Shown: positions 33,046 through 45,407, numbered from the stretch's first letter. The stretch: 64,000 nucleotides of DNA from Diphasiastrum complanatum (GCA_029204225.1 CM055109.1:39252844-39316843), one strand, 5' to 3'. Notes: generated by a model not told the origin, from the sequence alone. Made by a program: numbers and translations.

Positions 33046-35055
33046 CTAATTTGGCAAGTCTAATGTACATCTATCTACAACTCCAAGAGCATCTCTTAAC
33101 TTGAAAAATGAATCTTTAGCCAAAAGTTTGGTTAAGATATCAGCTATGCACTCGGATGATGGCACATGATGAAGTTGAACCTCCTTGGATTGCACCTTCT
33201 CCCTCACAAAGTGATGAGCTATCTCAATATGCTTTGTTCTAGCATGGAAGATCGGATTGGTAGCAATTTGTTGAGAAGCTTGATTGTCACAATAAATGCA
33301 AGGGATCTCCTCGGCCTTTAGCACTTGAAGCTCCACCAAAAGTCTTCTTAGCCATAGGAGTTCTTTGGTTGTTGAAGTCAATGCCTTGTACTCGGCTTCA
33401 CAAGAGGAAAGAGACATTGTATCTTGCTTTTTGGAAAAGCCAAGATATCACTCCTCCACAAAGAAAAGTCACAAATGCACTTATGGATCTTGTATCCATC
33501 TTGTCTCCTACAAAATCTGAATCTGAAAATGCCCTCAAGTACAAGTTAGATCCTTGATAGAGAATGCCAAAAAATCTAGTAGAAAAGACATATCTAAGCA
33601 CTCTCTTGGCACTTTTCCAATGATGCATTAAAGGACCTTGCATATATTGACTTAACTTGCTTACACTATAACTCAAATATGGTCTAGTGATTGTCAAATA
33701 GATTAAGGAGCCTATTAGCTTTCTAAAGAGTGTGATTTCCTTAAAGGATGCTTCATCACAATCATTAGTAACTTTACAAACTTGCTCCATAGGGGTGTCA
33801 GTCCCCTTACAATCTTTCATGCCAAACCTTTCAAGAATGGAGGTAGCATACTTTGATTGACTTATAAAAGTTAAATCACTACCTCTAGTAGCTTCTATTC
33901 CAAGTATGAACTTAAGAAGTCCTAGATCTACCATCTTGAATTCACTAGACAAAGAAGCTTTAACATTTCTTATGCCTTCACCATCATTTTCTGTCAATAT
34001 GATATCATCAACATAAAGTACTAAAATGATGATCTTTCCATCATTACATTTGATGTACAAAGAAGGCTCATAAGAGCTAATCACAAAGCCAAGAGAATAG
34101 AGAAAATCATGCAACCTAGAGTACCAAGCTCTAGGTGCTTGCTTCAAGCCATATAGGCTCTTCCTTAAGTGGCAAACCTTGTCCTCCTCACCATCCTTGA
34201 TGAAGCCCTCGGGTTGCAACATGTATATTTCCTCCTCCAAGTAGCCATTCAAGAAAGCATTTGTCACATCCATTTGATAGAGATTCCATTTGAATAAAGT
34301 AGCAATACAAATTATCAATCTAATGGTTACAAGTTTTGCTACAGGAGCAAATGTTTCATCATAATCTATGCTTTTAGTTTGAAGAAACCCCTTAGCAACC
34401 AATCTAGCTTTGAACTTACTTATAGATCCATCTTGACTGTACTTTAATCTATAGATCCACTTACATGCAAGTGGCTTCTTCCCATATGGAAGGTGTACAA
34501 GATTCCAAGTTTGATTATCTATCAAAGCATCAAACTCTACTTGCATTTCATCTCTCCAAACTTGTGATCTACTTGCATCTTCATAACATGATGGCTCTCC
34601 AAGCATTGTGGTTAGAAAAGAGTAAGAGGTAGAAGGAGTTGTGTCCTCCCTTTGCTTCCCTTTCTCAAAGTATGTGAGCCTCGAAGGCTCGGCCTTGCTC
34701 CTTGTGGATCTTCTCGGCTCCTTTGGAACTTGATTTTGATCTTCCAAAAGATCATTTTCAAGAGGCTCCTCCTTGGGTGTTGCAAGATCTTTATCACCTA
34801 AAAGATTAGATGCATTTGGAGACAGCTTGTAACTTTGAGATTCATCAAATAAGACATTCTTGCTAGCTTTTACTTTTCTTGAAATAGGATCAAATATCCT
34901 ATATCCTTTGCTATTTTCACTATAGCCTACAAATATTCCTTTGAAAGAAGTTGCATCTTCTTTTGTGCCATCATTTCCTGGTCTTCTTCTGACTGGAGGG
35001 CTACATTTGGGTGATCTTAATGGGATCCAAGCCTCGATCCCAAAAACAATCTTGC
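33046..35055 (-). pseudogene. Copia RT-RNase H with integrase C-terminus
   Basis: From the right: integrase C-terminus (SFKGIFVGYSENSKGY near 34960, VKASKNVLFDES), then a long frame 34747-33398 with KWIYRLKYSQDGSISKFKAR, ETFAPVAKLVTIRLI, SLYGLKQAPRAWYSR, catalytic LYVDDIILTE and RNase H start (FSDSDFVGDKMDTRS). A frameshift near 33410 leads to the RNase H end 33417-33046 (CEAEYKALTSTTKE, RTKHIEIAHHFVRE). One frameshift and truncation of gag to integrase make it inactive. The RT itself is uninterrupted. Confidence 0.9.
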
Positions 35056-35056
35056 T

Positions 35057-38000
35057 GCATCAGAAAGGCCATAGATATGCAATATTCGACACTTTCTTGC
35101 ATGCAAAGATCGACACTTGTTTTGTACTTGTGCCCAGATCATATGGGGAGGTTCTCTCTGAAATTTCCAGAATGATTGGCCAGTTTACCAACTCCACTCG
35201 TAGCTTTTCTACCAGCCATGGATTTATGCGTTTGAGTGGCATGTAGAAGAGATCCACTCGCTTCCATGCCGGTGCCTTCAGATACTCTTGGAGTCGCTTG
35301 CTATCTTTCAGAACTTTATTCCGCCACTCCAGCTGTGATTGTAGCGCTGCAATGATCTCGGCCCTGGTGGAGTTTTGGCTTTGATCTACGTCCTCTTTGC
35401 CTCCCCTCATGTTGAGAGGGTATTTCCTCTCAAACTTTTCTAACTCTCTTGTGTCAGCCAATTTGCCTCTGGACCTGGTAGAGAAAGTTGTCCTACGTGC
35501 TTGGAATGGCCTTGCCAGATAATCATCTAGGGCCTTGGTGCCCGTGTCTTTTTCTTTGGCTTTCTTGCTTGTCAATGGCTCAGATACGCCCGTATCTTAT
35601 CTAGACAAGAACCTTCTTGTCTCTGGTTGATCTGCCAAGAAGTCATCATTACCTCCCATGTCAGTGTTAGTTTCTAGAAGGTCAAGGATGGAATGATCTA
35701 GAGAGAGGGGTGCAGAAACGACAGTTTTCGGAGGGGGTGGGTTTAACAAATTATACGCCACACTGGGGGAGTGGAGTTGTTGGAGGAACTCGTCCCGTCG
35801 AGCCTTGTATGTGTCAGCTGGACTTTTGATGGGCCCATTATTTGGCTAGGAGGTGATGGAGAGAGGGGAGATGAAAGAATAAGGTAAGTTGGAATAAATG
35901 TTTCGAAAAAATTAAATGCAGAGCAGAAAGAGGGGTTAAAGGTGGGAGGAGGTCGGAGAAAAATTCTAGAAGCAGCACCGCCCGAGCTACCGTCTGAAGA
36001 TTGGGTTTGTCTGCCCTAATTTCCTGCTCCATCATTCCCATCATCGTCCCGTGGCTTCGTTGATTGAGCACATGCTTGGGCCTTGCACGCCATGTTCCAT
36101 AGTTTATTCACCTTGTCCAAGACTTGCTGCAGGGTCTTCGTGGTATCTTCCAGCTGCTTCTAGGACTCCAGGATGATCCTATCTTGCTTGGCCACAATGT
36201 TTTGAAAATTTTTCTTTTCGGCCTCTCGTTCTTGGATTAGCCTTACATATTTTTCCATCCGGATAGCTGGGGCTTGTGGGGCCTGGAATTGAATATCCTC
36301 GAACTTGACTAGAGGAGCGTCAACTGTCATTGCACTCGATGATCCATCTCGTAGTTGGTTGATATGGACCATCTGGTACTTCAGCTGCTGCTGGACCTCT
36401 TCTAGAGTGGTCTTCTGCCCGGCCATCACGGATTTGATTTCCACTATCTCGCTTTTTTTTTCTTTGGCCAGCCTCTGATGATGTGTAATTTCCTGGTCTT
36501 GATGCTGGACCTTGCTCTCGAGCATTTGATATTGGCTAACCAACCAATGCATATGGTAGCTCATTTTGGATAGGCCGATCATTGAGCGTTTGGCTGCTTC
36601 GATGAGCTTCTCAGGGTTAGTGAGGGTTGTGTACTGATCTGGAGTGTGGGATGGTGAGGCTAAACCAGAAAATAAACATGGTGTTAGAGTTGAAGATGGA
36701 GGTGGAGGTGGAGGTAGTGGAGGGATGATGTTAGTAACTGTTGTGGTGGTGGTGGTTAGTGGAGGGGTCAGACTTCTTCCTGGCTACTTCTCTTTCTTTG
36801 GCTCGTCATCGCTTATTTCCATTAGGTCCGCAACATCAAAATATTGTGATGTGTCCAATGTGTGGACTTGCTAGGCCTGTGGTTGTTGGTCTTGTGGTTG
36901 TTGAGCCGCTTCCGTGACTTGGGCACTAGATATCCCCACTTCTCCCCCCCAAAAAACTTGTGCTAGTGGTGATGTTGGTGGCATTGGTGTAGTAATCAGT
37001 GTGGGTGGGGTGGTGACTTGATCTGGCAGACCTGTGACTTGAGATACTATCGTGTCAGGTGCTGGTGTAGAGGTAGTTGCTCCATCACCCCCGTCGATGA
37101 CATGTGAGGGTGATGAGTGTGCTTGTGAGGCCGTGGATGAGCTTCCATCATCTGAGGTGGAACCATCTGAAACTGATCCCATTGGTGATGTGCTTCCAGC
37201 TTGAAGCTTCTTTGCATCCTTTGTTGCCTTGTGTCTGGCAACTGGGCCTTGAAGGTATCAGTCTCTTGAGCTCCGGAGGTTGTAGCTGCTTGTGAGTCGG
37301 TTGTGGTCTTCTTTGCTTCTGTACCAGAGGGAGAATATTGGTGTTTACTCGTTTAGACTGGGATCCCGATGGTGAAGTGGCCTTTGATCGTGCACGCTTG
37401 GACTTTGTTGACTCAATGGGAATTTTCCATGCCTTGTCCACAAGCTGCAAGTGTTGTTGAAGCTTTGGCCCGTTCTGGACTTGGTGGAGGGTGATATCTG
37501 TCAAGAGATATCCAAGTATTGTTATCGGTTGCTTGTTCTTAATGCACTCATGAAGGCAATTCGAAACAAACTGTGCCCAATCATAGAGGTTTTGGGCATG
37601 CAGTCGTGAATCTGCCGTCATGTAAAACAGGGACATGGGTACCCTCTGCAACTTGGTTCTTGGTCGTTGTGTGCACTTTGTCAAGTACGCACATGCCGCT
37701 TGTAGTTGTGGGTCATTGATTGTTTCGACTCGATACTCATCCTTGTTTTTCCACTTGGCCACGGATGGGTCAATGAATTTGAAATATGTTGTTTGCTCAA
37801 TTTTTTTCAGTGTCCTGGTGACAGCATTGGGTCCTCTTGGGAACCCAAAAGGTTGCAAGTCGGCCGGTGCAAATGATATGTTGTAAACATAGTTTTGCAT
37901 AGGAGGAACTATTAGCTGGCATGACCTTGCTGTAGTATTGTAGTTGGCATATATCATATGCACGAGGTACGGGCTTTGATACCCCGTCAGGACTGACATC

Positions 38001-38137
38001 TAGAACTCAATGGCTTGAAAGAAGCATGCTGCCTGTTGGTACCAGTGTTGCATTTCAGTAAGATCCAGTTTGGACAATTGGATGTCAAGCTTATTGGCAT
38101 CAGGCTCATCAGAACTGGAGGCAGGGTTGGTAGACAT
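35057..38137 (-). pseudogene. Large uncharacterised protein of a Ty3-type element (extra ORF), broken
   Basis: Starts at ATG 38137 (MSTNPASSSDEPDANK) and can be followed leftward for roughly 1000 codons across several stops and a frameshift to the copia junction near 35057. In order: a globular region (37999-37420, e.g. PFGFPRGPNAVTRTLKKI, YLTKCTQRPRTKLQ); a basic stretch (SKSKRARSKATSPSGSQSKR region near 37390); a Ser/Thr/Pro linker (37180-36660); a coiled coil (36582-36160, rich in Q, E, K heptads); and a C-terminal region near 35300-35200 with WKRVDLFYMPLKRINPW and NWPII. I recognise no family. A matching C-terminal motif occurs in the Ty3 element at 47-52 kb, so this is probably a retroelement-borne additional ORF. 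Confidence 0.55.
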
Positions 38138-38175
38138 GATGAAAAAACTAAGAAATAAGAATCTGGAAAAAGGAG

Positions 38176-38400
38176 TGTTGGTTGAGATGGGAGCGGAGGG
38201 CGTCAGCTAAGATGTGAGCGGAGGGAGTCAGTTGAGATTTGATCGGAGGTTGTCGGTTGAGATGTGAGCGGAGGGCGTCGGCTGAGATTTGATCGGAGGT
38301 TGTCGGCTGAGATGTGAGCGGAGGGTGTCGGCTGAGATTTGATCGGAGGTTGTCGGCTGAGATGTGAGTGGAGGGCGTCGGCTGAGATGTGATAGAAAGG
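38176..38400. repeat. Minisatellite array 1, 25-bp unit with 50-bp dimer
   Basis: About nine units of GTCGGCTGAGATGTGAGCGG-type sequence. Units alternate between a GATGTGAGCGGAGGGC form and a GATTTGATCGGAGGTT form, giving a 50-bp higher-order repeat. It sits just upstream (minus sense) of the extra ORF start. Confidence 0.9.
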
Positions 38401-39059
38401 TTTGGCTAAAGGGAGTGATGGCTAGAAAGGAATGGACTGTGAGAAACAGAGGTTGGGAAGGAAGGTGTGTGAAAGTGGAGGTGTTGTGGATAGAAGGGTA
38501 TAGAGGATGTGTGGCAAACTAAGTATGGTGTGAACAATGGAATGTAGAAGTTTCGAAAAAGAAGATGTGGGTACATGTTTGCGACTGAGCGGAAAGGATG
38601 AATATGTTGGGAGATGTAAAGAAAGTAGCTTTTGGTGAAAATGGATTTTTGGAGATGATGAAAGAAAAGTGTGTATGATTAAAAGGTGATACTCAATAGT
38701 GTAACATAAGCATGTTGAATGCTTGCGTGACACTACCCCTCATCATGCGAAATGTTTCAAATGCGTTGTTCTCCACTGGCGATATTAGGTTTGGAGATTG
38801 TTGGTGATGGCGCTCTCAATGGAAAACACACTAGGATGGCTGATACTGGGTGGAGATGGTGTGTAAGCAACCACGGATGCACAGAACGAGAGAGCGCCAA
38901 GATTGTGTAGGAGAGCTCAAAAATCGCCAGTAGATCGTCACCAGAGAGCTCCAGAGTTCGCATTTCGCTGAGGTGCAAATGGCATCGAGGTGATGGCATT
39001 TATGGATGTCGTCGGCTGGGTGGCTCGATGGGACGTGTCTATTCGTTGGATTTTGAATG
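38401..39059. other. No recognisable gene between minisatellite arrays
   Basis: Purine-rich sequence without a family-like frame. It could be an untranslated part of the Ty3 element. Confidence 0.35.
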
Positions 39060-39648
39060 AGAAGCATCGGTCAAGATTTGATGGAGTCGCGTCGGTTGAA
39101 ATATGAGGGAGTCATGTCGATGAAAATATGGGAGAGTCGCGTCGGTCGAGATCTGATGGAGTCGCGTCGGTCGAAATCTGATAGAGTCGCGTGGTCGAAA
39201 TCTAAGAGAGTCACGTCGGTCGAGATCTGATAAAAATGCATCGGTTAAGATCTGAGTGGATCCCGTCGGTTGAGATTTGAGTGAAATCCGTCGGTTGAAA
39301 TTGAGTGGATCCTATTGGTTGAGATTTGAGTGGATCCCGTCGGTTGAAATTTGAGTGGATCCTGTCGGTTGAAATTTGAGTGGATCCCCTTGGTTGAAAT
39401 CTGAGTGGATCCTCTCGGTTGAGATCTGAGTGGATCTCGTCGGTTGAGATTTAAGTGGATCCCGTCGGTTGAGATTTGAGTGGATCCTGTCGGTTGAGAT
39501 TTGAGTGGATTCCGTCGGTTGAGATTTGAGTGGATCCCGTCGGTTGAAATTGAGTGGATCCTGTCGGTTGAGATTTTAGTGGATCCCATCGGTTGAAATT
39601 TGAGTGGATCCTGTCGGTTGAGATTTGAGTGGATCCCGTCGGTTAATA
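39060..39648. repeat. Minisatellite array 2, 25-bp unit
   Basis: Roughly 23 units. From about 39240 they are very regular: GTCGGTTGAGATTTGAGTGG followed by ATCCC or close variants. The left part (39060-39240) is more diverged (GAGTCGCGTCGGTCGAGATC). The right edge abuts Ty3 integrase sequence at 39649. Confidence 0.93.
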
Positions 39649-41040
39649 ATATTTTTGTAAAGAAAACGTGCGACTTTTTTTGCATTGGCATCCTTCGTTG
39701 CTCGAGCCTCGACCCACTTAGTGGTTTAATTTGTGGCTATGAGGATGTAACAAGCTTGAGTGTGTTTTGCTGCTGGACTGAGTGGTCTAACAAAGTCAAT
39801 TTCCCACTTATGGAAGGCTTCATCTTCTATAATGGGAGTCAACGGCGTGAAATCTGCTTTGGTGTTTTTCTTGGCTCGTTGACATACATAACACGTTTTA
39901 ATGACGACAAACATGTCCTTAAACAAAGATGGCCACCATAGTCTTGCTCGAAGGATAATCTTTGTTGTGGCTTCAGCAGAAAAGTGGCCACCTCCAATGC
40001 CCTCATGAGCCTGAGATATGATAGGTCATATCTCAGATTCATAAGCACATCGGCGAATGATACCGTCAACGCCCCTTTTGTAAAGTTGTCCCGCAATTAA
40101 CTGAAAGGGCGCTGCTTTTAGCAAAAAAAAAAAAATTTGTCACCGTACTCAGGCCTTCTTTGAGTCTGCCTATTGTGAGAAACTGGGTGATCTCCTCAGC
40201 CCATAAGGGTGCAGCATCAATCTAAAAACGGCATGCATCAGGGAGATCATCGTTGACTGGTGCAGTTGCTTTTTCAGCACTTGGTAGCCTGGAAAGGTGG
40301 TCCGCCATGAAATGTTGGGTCCCTTTCCGAACGACTATGCAAAAATTAAATTCCTCTAAAATCAATAGCCATTGAGCTATACGTCCCGTTTTACAGGATT
40401 TATTAACAATATATAGAAGGGCTTGATGGTCTGTGTAGAACGCAAAGGTATGGCCTAATAAATAATGTCTTAGTTGTTGCACAACATAGACCATCGCCAA
40501 TGCTTCTCTCTCAGTGGTTGTATAGTTTACTTCAGCAGGCACCAATTGCCTGCTCAAGAAACGTATTGGGAAGTCTTTGCCATACTCGTCCGGTTGTGCA
40601 AGAAGACCTCCAATGGCATACTTACTTGCGTCAGTATGCACATGGAACTCTTTCGTGTAATCTGGCGAGCGGAGTATGGGAGCTGTGGTGAGGGCTGTTT
40701 TTAACTCCTCAAAGGCCTTAATTCGTTCTTCGGTCCAGCAAGAATCGACCACAACTAAATGAACGAGGCGTGCCTTGCCAGCATAGTCGATTATAAAGAT
40801 GCAATAATAATTTGAATGACCGAGGAAGACATATACTTCCTTCACTGTTGCAGATAAGGGCATTTTCACTATAACCTTGATTTTTGATGGGTCGGTAGAA
40901 ATTTTGTCGTTTGAAATTATATGTCCGAGTACGACCCCATGGGTGACCCATATTTGGCATTTAACAGGGTTTAGTGAGATTCTAAATCTACGACAACGAA
41001 TGAAGATTTTCTCCAGGGCGTCAAGGTGTATAGCTGCGGA
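39649..41040 (-). pseudogene. Ty3 RT C-terminus, RNase H and integrase N-terminus
   Basis: From 41040 leftward: LDALEKIFIRCRRFRISLNP (RT thumb side), VVLGHIISNDKI, a tether, then RNase H with PILRSPDYTKEFHVHTDAS and FYTDHQALLYIV (41040-40222). After about 120 bp of linker comes integrase: the HHCC zinc-binding domain (CYVCQRAKKNTKADF at 39926 onward) and HKWEIDFVRPLSP, the first catalytic Asp region, ending near FLYKNIINR at 39650. Frameshifts lie near 40100-39930. The RT fingers/palm with the YLDD motif and the rest of integrase are missing. Both cut ends coincide with arrays of the same minisatellite. Confidence 0.88.
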
Positions 41041-41340
41041 GGAATGTACACCTAGTTGGGCCTCTAGTTGAGATTTCAGCTTGGCCACTGGTTGAGATTT
41101 CAGTGAGGCACTGGGGCCTCCGGTTGAGATGTAAGCGAGCACTTCAGCTCCGGTCGAGATTTCAGTGAGGCCTCCTGTTGAGATTTTAGCGAGGCCTCCG
41201 GTTGAGATTTCACTGAGGCCTCCGTTTGAGAGTTAGGTGAGGCCTTTGGTTGAGAGTTCAGGTGTGCCTCCGGTTGAGATTTAAGTGAGGCCTTCGGTTG
41301 AGAATTGAGCTAGGCCATCGGCTCTGGTCGAGATTTGAGC
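41041..41340. repeat. Minisatellite array 3, ~24-25-bp unit
   Basis: About a dozen units of CTCCGGTTGAGATTTCAGTG and variants. It shares the core GGTTGAGATTT with arrays 1, 2 and 4 and begins where the Ty3 RT sequence ends. Confidence 0.88.
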
Positions 41341-42400
41341 GTGAGGGAATGGAAGGAGCGTGAAGGCATGGAATGCATGCAGTTACGATTACATACGGTC
41401 GATGATGGAATGGCATGCGGTTGCGAACGATGGAAGATGGGAGGTGGTATAATGTCGATGGTATGCGGTGGACTACAAGGTGATCATTCCAAGGCGAAAT
41501 TGCGGTGGAATGTGGTTTGCGATGGTATGTGGTTGTGGCGATGGAATGCGGTTGACTGTGAGGTGAGCGTTCCAGGGCGAAGTGTGGTGGAATGCAAGTT
41601 GATCGTTCCTGATGGAATTGCAAGGGAGTGTGGTCGTGACAGATGGACGCAAGTGTCACGGTGTGATGCGGTAGTTGCGATGTGTGGAGGTTGCGATGGA
41701 ATGGGGATGAAGGGTGATGTCGTAAGTGGAATGTGACTGTTAGCGATGGTAGCAATTATTGTGATGGAACAGGAATGTGGCTTGCGGTGGTAATGCGGTG
41801 TCCGTGCCAAGGCGAATGTGGTGGAATGTGGAGTTCATGTGTTGCGCCGAAGGTGGCCAAGGTAGCCGTAGGGCGGATGAGTGCGGTTTGTATACGGCTA
41901 CGACGGGCAAATGCGGTTGTGTGGAACGGAAACTGATGGAGGTGGAGGTGGTCCATTTGCGAGTGTATGCGATGGAATGTGGCGGATGTGGACATTGGTC
42001 CGATTGCGATGATATGCCATGGGAGGGCAGTTGTGACGATGGAGTGTGGAAGGTGTGTAGAAAATGATGGCTTGCGGTCAGATGTGGAGGTGAAGAAAGT
42101 GGGTGAATGCGGTGGCATATGGTTACAACGACGGAGGGCGGGTGGATGGGAAGCTGGTATGTTTGTGATTATATGTTGTGGAATGCGTTTTGATCGTGGA
42201 AGGGGGAATTGCGGTGGGGTGTGGTTTCTACGATGGACGAGTGGAATGCAGTGTCCGTGTGTTGCTATGAAGGTGTCTGAGGGTAGGCGTAGGGCGAATG
42301 AGTGTGGTTGTATCCGGCTGTTTGCGATGGAATGCGACGGTTGTGATTGGTGCAATGGGGTGTTGTTAGATGCGGTTGTGAGGAACTACTTCTGTCCAGA
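41341..42400. repeat. Degenerate G-rich repeat region
   Basis: Loose, irregular repeats of phrases such as GCGATGGAATGTGGTTGCG and GGTGGAATGCGG fill about 1 kb between arrays 3 and 4. Long apparent frames on both strands are a by-product of the repeat composition. No protein family is recognised. Confidence 0.7.
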
Positions 42401-42439
42401 ATAGATAGAATCTCATCAGTTGAGATATAACGTTGTGCT

Positions 42440-42810
42440 TCGATCAAGATGGAAGCGATAGGCTCCGGTTGAGATTTGAGCTGGGCTCCGGTTGAGATTT
42501 GAACGGGGCTCCGGTTGAGATTTGAGCGGGGTTCCGGTTGAGATTTGAGCGGGGTTCCGGTTGAGATTTGAGTGGGGCTCCAGTTGAGATTTGAGCGGAG
42601 CTCCGGTTGAGATTTGAACTAGGCTCCAGTTGAGGTTTGAGTTGGGCTCCGGTTGAAATTTAATGCAGTGCGTCGGTTGAGATCTGACAGATTGCTCCGG
42701 TTGAGATGAGAGTCAATGCATCAGTTGAGATCTGAACGAGCACTCCAGTTGAGATGTAAGCTGGTCCTTTGGTTGATATTTAGGCTGGGCTCCGGTTGAA
42801 ATTTGGAGAG
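42440..42810. repeat. Minisatellite array 4, 23-bp unit
   Basis: About 15 units of GGTTGAGATTTGAGCGGGGC plus TCC (23 bp in the regular part). Same core as arrays 1-3 with a two-base shorter unit. Confidence 0.9.
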
Positions 42811-44599
42811 TGAGAAAACTGGAGGAGCGGGAGCTTGGATAGAAGAGAATCCAGGTTTGTTAGTGTGTTTGCTTACAAGTGATTGGCGAGTCTAACAGCT
42901 CATGGATTTGGGTAACGATGTAGCCAACGAGGTGGCTCTATTCAGTTTGTAGAAACTCAGAGGTGTTGAAAGATTGGCAGTTTGTTTGCAGAGATATGAG
43001 CATGGACAATGTTGTGTTTCTTCTTGATGTAGAATGCAATGGAGTGCAAGTGGCAACGATGTCAAATGTTTACAGATCCCCTGATCCAGAGGATCTGTTG
43101 GTTTTCCTTTGTCTTCTTTATTTCTTGCTTACAGCTTAACGGTTGGTATTCTGCCTGTTAGCAGAGGCTGTGAGCACTTCTTGATATTATCTTTCTTGTT
43201 TAAAGGCCCATATTAGGCAGAAGGGACAGATTGGTCATTGTAGTATAGTTTTTTTTTCTGTCTGTCAAAGGACTACTTAGGGTCGAACTCTCTTGAATGC
43301 ACTTACATTCTAAACAAGATGCAAGCCATGAACGCTCATTCACAGATCAGCATACAACCCAAATGAACATTCAGTAGATTCTACAGCTAAAACGAATTGA
43401 ATCAGAGCCTACAATATACTAACACTGAGCTACACTTGCATAAATTGACAAAACAAGAAACAAGAACTAATCTACAACATTTTAGGAGTCCAAGAATCAA
43501 GAAACCAACCAACCTTTTGATTCTTGGACACCCCAAGAACATCAAGAACTGGAATGTCAGAGAATATGCAAGATTTACACCACAGATCCAGCCTATTTAG
43601 TTTACATGAATGTTGGTTCCTACATTAATCCACAAACAAGGAAAGAAACTAATCCACTCTACGAAAGCAACAAATCTAATCCACTCTACAGTCCACAACC
43701 GCACACACAAGGAGGGAAGGGCAAGATCATAACTGCATCACTCAAGAAACAAGCATGATCAAGGAGCTCAATGGATGCACAAAACTCGTGAAGGCTCTTC
43801 TCATTTCAGCATGGAGTTGATAGAATTCACAAAAAGCTCCTCTTCACAAAGAGGGAGTCTCTTAAATAAGCAAGAGAGCTCCTTAGGTGGCATCCTAGTG
43901 GAATTTTCACATTTCACAAATTACAAGTGGAATAATGCTATCCACTAGAGGTCACCATCAAAAGGTGTCTCACTCTACTTTCTTTAAGAGGAGTCTACTT
44001 GCATTTATTACATTTGCTTAGAAATATTAGTTTCTATATGGTCATCCCATCTTTCGGGATTCACCACGAGGCTTACACAGTTCTTGCATGTCTTTACTAA
44101 CTAGTATTCCTCGGCTCTCAGTTTTCATTAGTCTCGTCTTCTCAGAGACCTCCTCGGTCTAAGGTGAGAGGTGCTCTTGAGTTGCTCTATCCGAGTATCT
44201 TGGGGATTCGTCAGAATCAGCCAACATTTTTGCAATCTACTTGAAACTAACTCTTACAGGCTTTCATACAGATCCGGGATAGTACCCTGGAGCTACTGCC
44301 AGTCATGCGAGGGTTAACTCTCACTGGTTTTGGAAAGAATAAAATCTGATGGGATTTTTGGCTCTTTTTCTCTCCAAAATGTAGATTGGTATATTTTTTG
44401 GATTTTTTCAAGTTTTGGTTTGGATGTCAAGCCCTTAGAGGCTGTTCAGGGCCTCTTCTATCCTCTCACACCTCCTTCGCTAGTTGGGAACAGTCCAAAC
44501 ACAACAAAATATAGAAAGCTAACTATCTATCCACCTAAAACTACTCTAAAAAGCAAGAAATAACTAAAATGGCAGCTATACTAGTTAGAGAGAACCTAT
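42811..44599 (-). other. Long leader-like stretch between Ty3 primer site and minisatellite, no coding
   Basis: In minus sense this follows the primer site at 44600-44616, where a Ty3 gag would be expected. No gag, zinc-knuckle or protease motif was found in any frame. The gag region was probably lost or replaced. Confidence 0.4.
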
Positions 44600-44616
44600 C
44601 CCCGACAACGGCGCCA
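44600..44616 (-). promoter_or_regulatory. Ty3-type primer binding site
   Basis: The minus strand reads TGGCGCCGTTGTCGGGG, one base after the LTR end CTACA. TGGCGCCGTTG is typical of plant Ty3 elements. Confidence 0.85.
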
Positions 44617-44617
44617 C

Positions 44618-45407
44618 TGTAGGGACATAGATATGGTCGGTGAACAGCCCTTCCGCCTGTCAAAGATCACTAGGATAGGCACCTAACTATGCAAAGATGC
44701 TACTTTTAGTTATTTCACTACTCTTCTGCTTAACTCTACTCACCTTTAACATTACCCACCATTAACTCTACACCACTGAACTAACATTCCACTTGATTTT
44801 AGAGTGAAGGGAAAGGAGAGGATAGAAGAGAAAGAGAGAATGAGAAGGAGAGGTTTGAGATGGAGGTTAACTCAAATGCTCAATATCATTATGGAGAAAC
44901 TTTAACTAGCATAAACTAAAAACATGGAAAATGGTCACAACAACAGCATAAGCAAAGAGTGATTAGCAATTGAGGATGTTTGAGCTCCCAAAATAATAGT
45001 CTCCTTCTCTCTATTAAGCATGAAAAATAGAGTACAATTGGTGCCGTTTTATAAAAGGGAAAGCCCATGCCCCAAAATCCTATTGGCTAATATGTGCATT
45101 GATCCTATCCATTCATTTTGGACCCACTTAATCCAACGGTCCACAAAAAGTACATTAGAAATCACAAGACTCATGTGAGTCCAAAATTGGACCCAACTTA
45201 AAAAAGTTTAATACTAAGTTCTAACTTGACTTTGGGCCTCAAGTTTTATTTTGATTACAAAAGAGGCCCCCAAGTCTAATATTTCTATTTACATTTAACT
45301 TGCGTGCTCATTGGGCCATGGGCTTATACGTGCAGGAAGCCATGCCCTCGCAACACATTTATTCACCAACTTTATTTATTTGCTCTGTGTTAGGAATACC
45401 CCCAACA
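44618..45407 (-). repeat. 5' LTR of a Ty3 element, partner not found
   Basis: In plus coordinates it starts TGTAGGGACATAG next to the primer site and ends CCCCCAACA at 45407. The minus strand carries CCCTTTTATAAAACGG (TATA) near 45045-45060, in the right orientation. No second copy is in the window; the matching 3' LTR would lie left of the copia junction at 35 kb, if this LTR belongs to that element. Confidence 0.7.

Larger units (their letters stand above)
32239..35055 (-). mobile_element. 3' part of a copia element: LTR, RNase H, RT, end of integrase
   Basis: The 3' LTR ends (plus coordinates) at 33032, next to the purine tract CTCCTCCTCAC (GTGAGGAGGAG on the minus strand), the same tract as in the copia at 19.9-24.6 kb. 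The LTR start TGTTAAAAAT is also shared, so the two families are related. The element is cut near 35055 within the integrase C-terminus, where the Ty3 extra ORF begins. Confidence 0.75.

Noticed and set aside
39245-39691. 148-codon minus-strand frame of repeated Asp-Pro-Leu units
   Set aside because: A 25-bp unit cannot keep one frame meaningfully; it is the minisatellite read through.
41258-42404. Long overlapping frames on both strands, His/Pro- or Gly/Trp-rich
   Set aside because: They follow from the degenerate G-rich repeats. Opposite-strand and shifted frames are equally long, and no domain is visible.
38176-42810. CRISPR-like array because of regular 25-bp periodicity
   Set aside because: Repeats are directly adjacent with no unique spacers, and the context is a plant genome.
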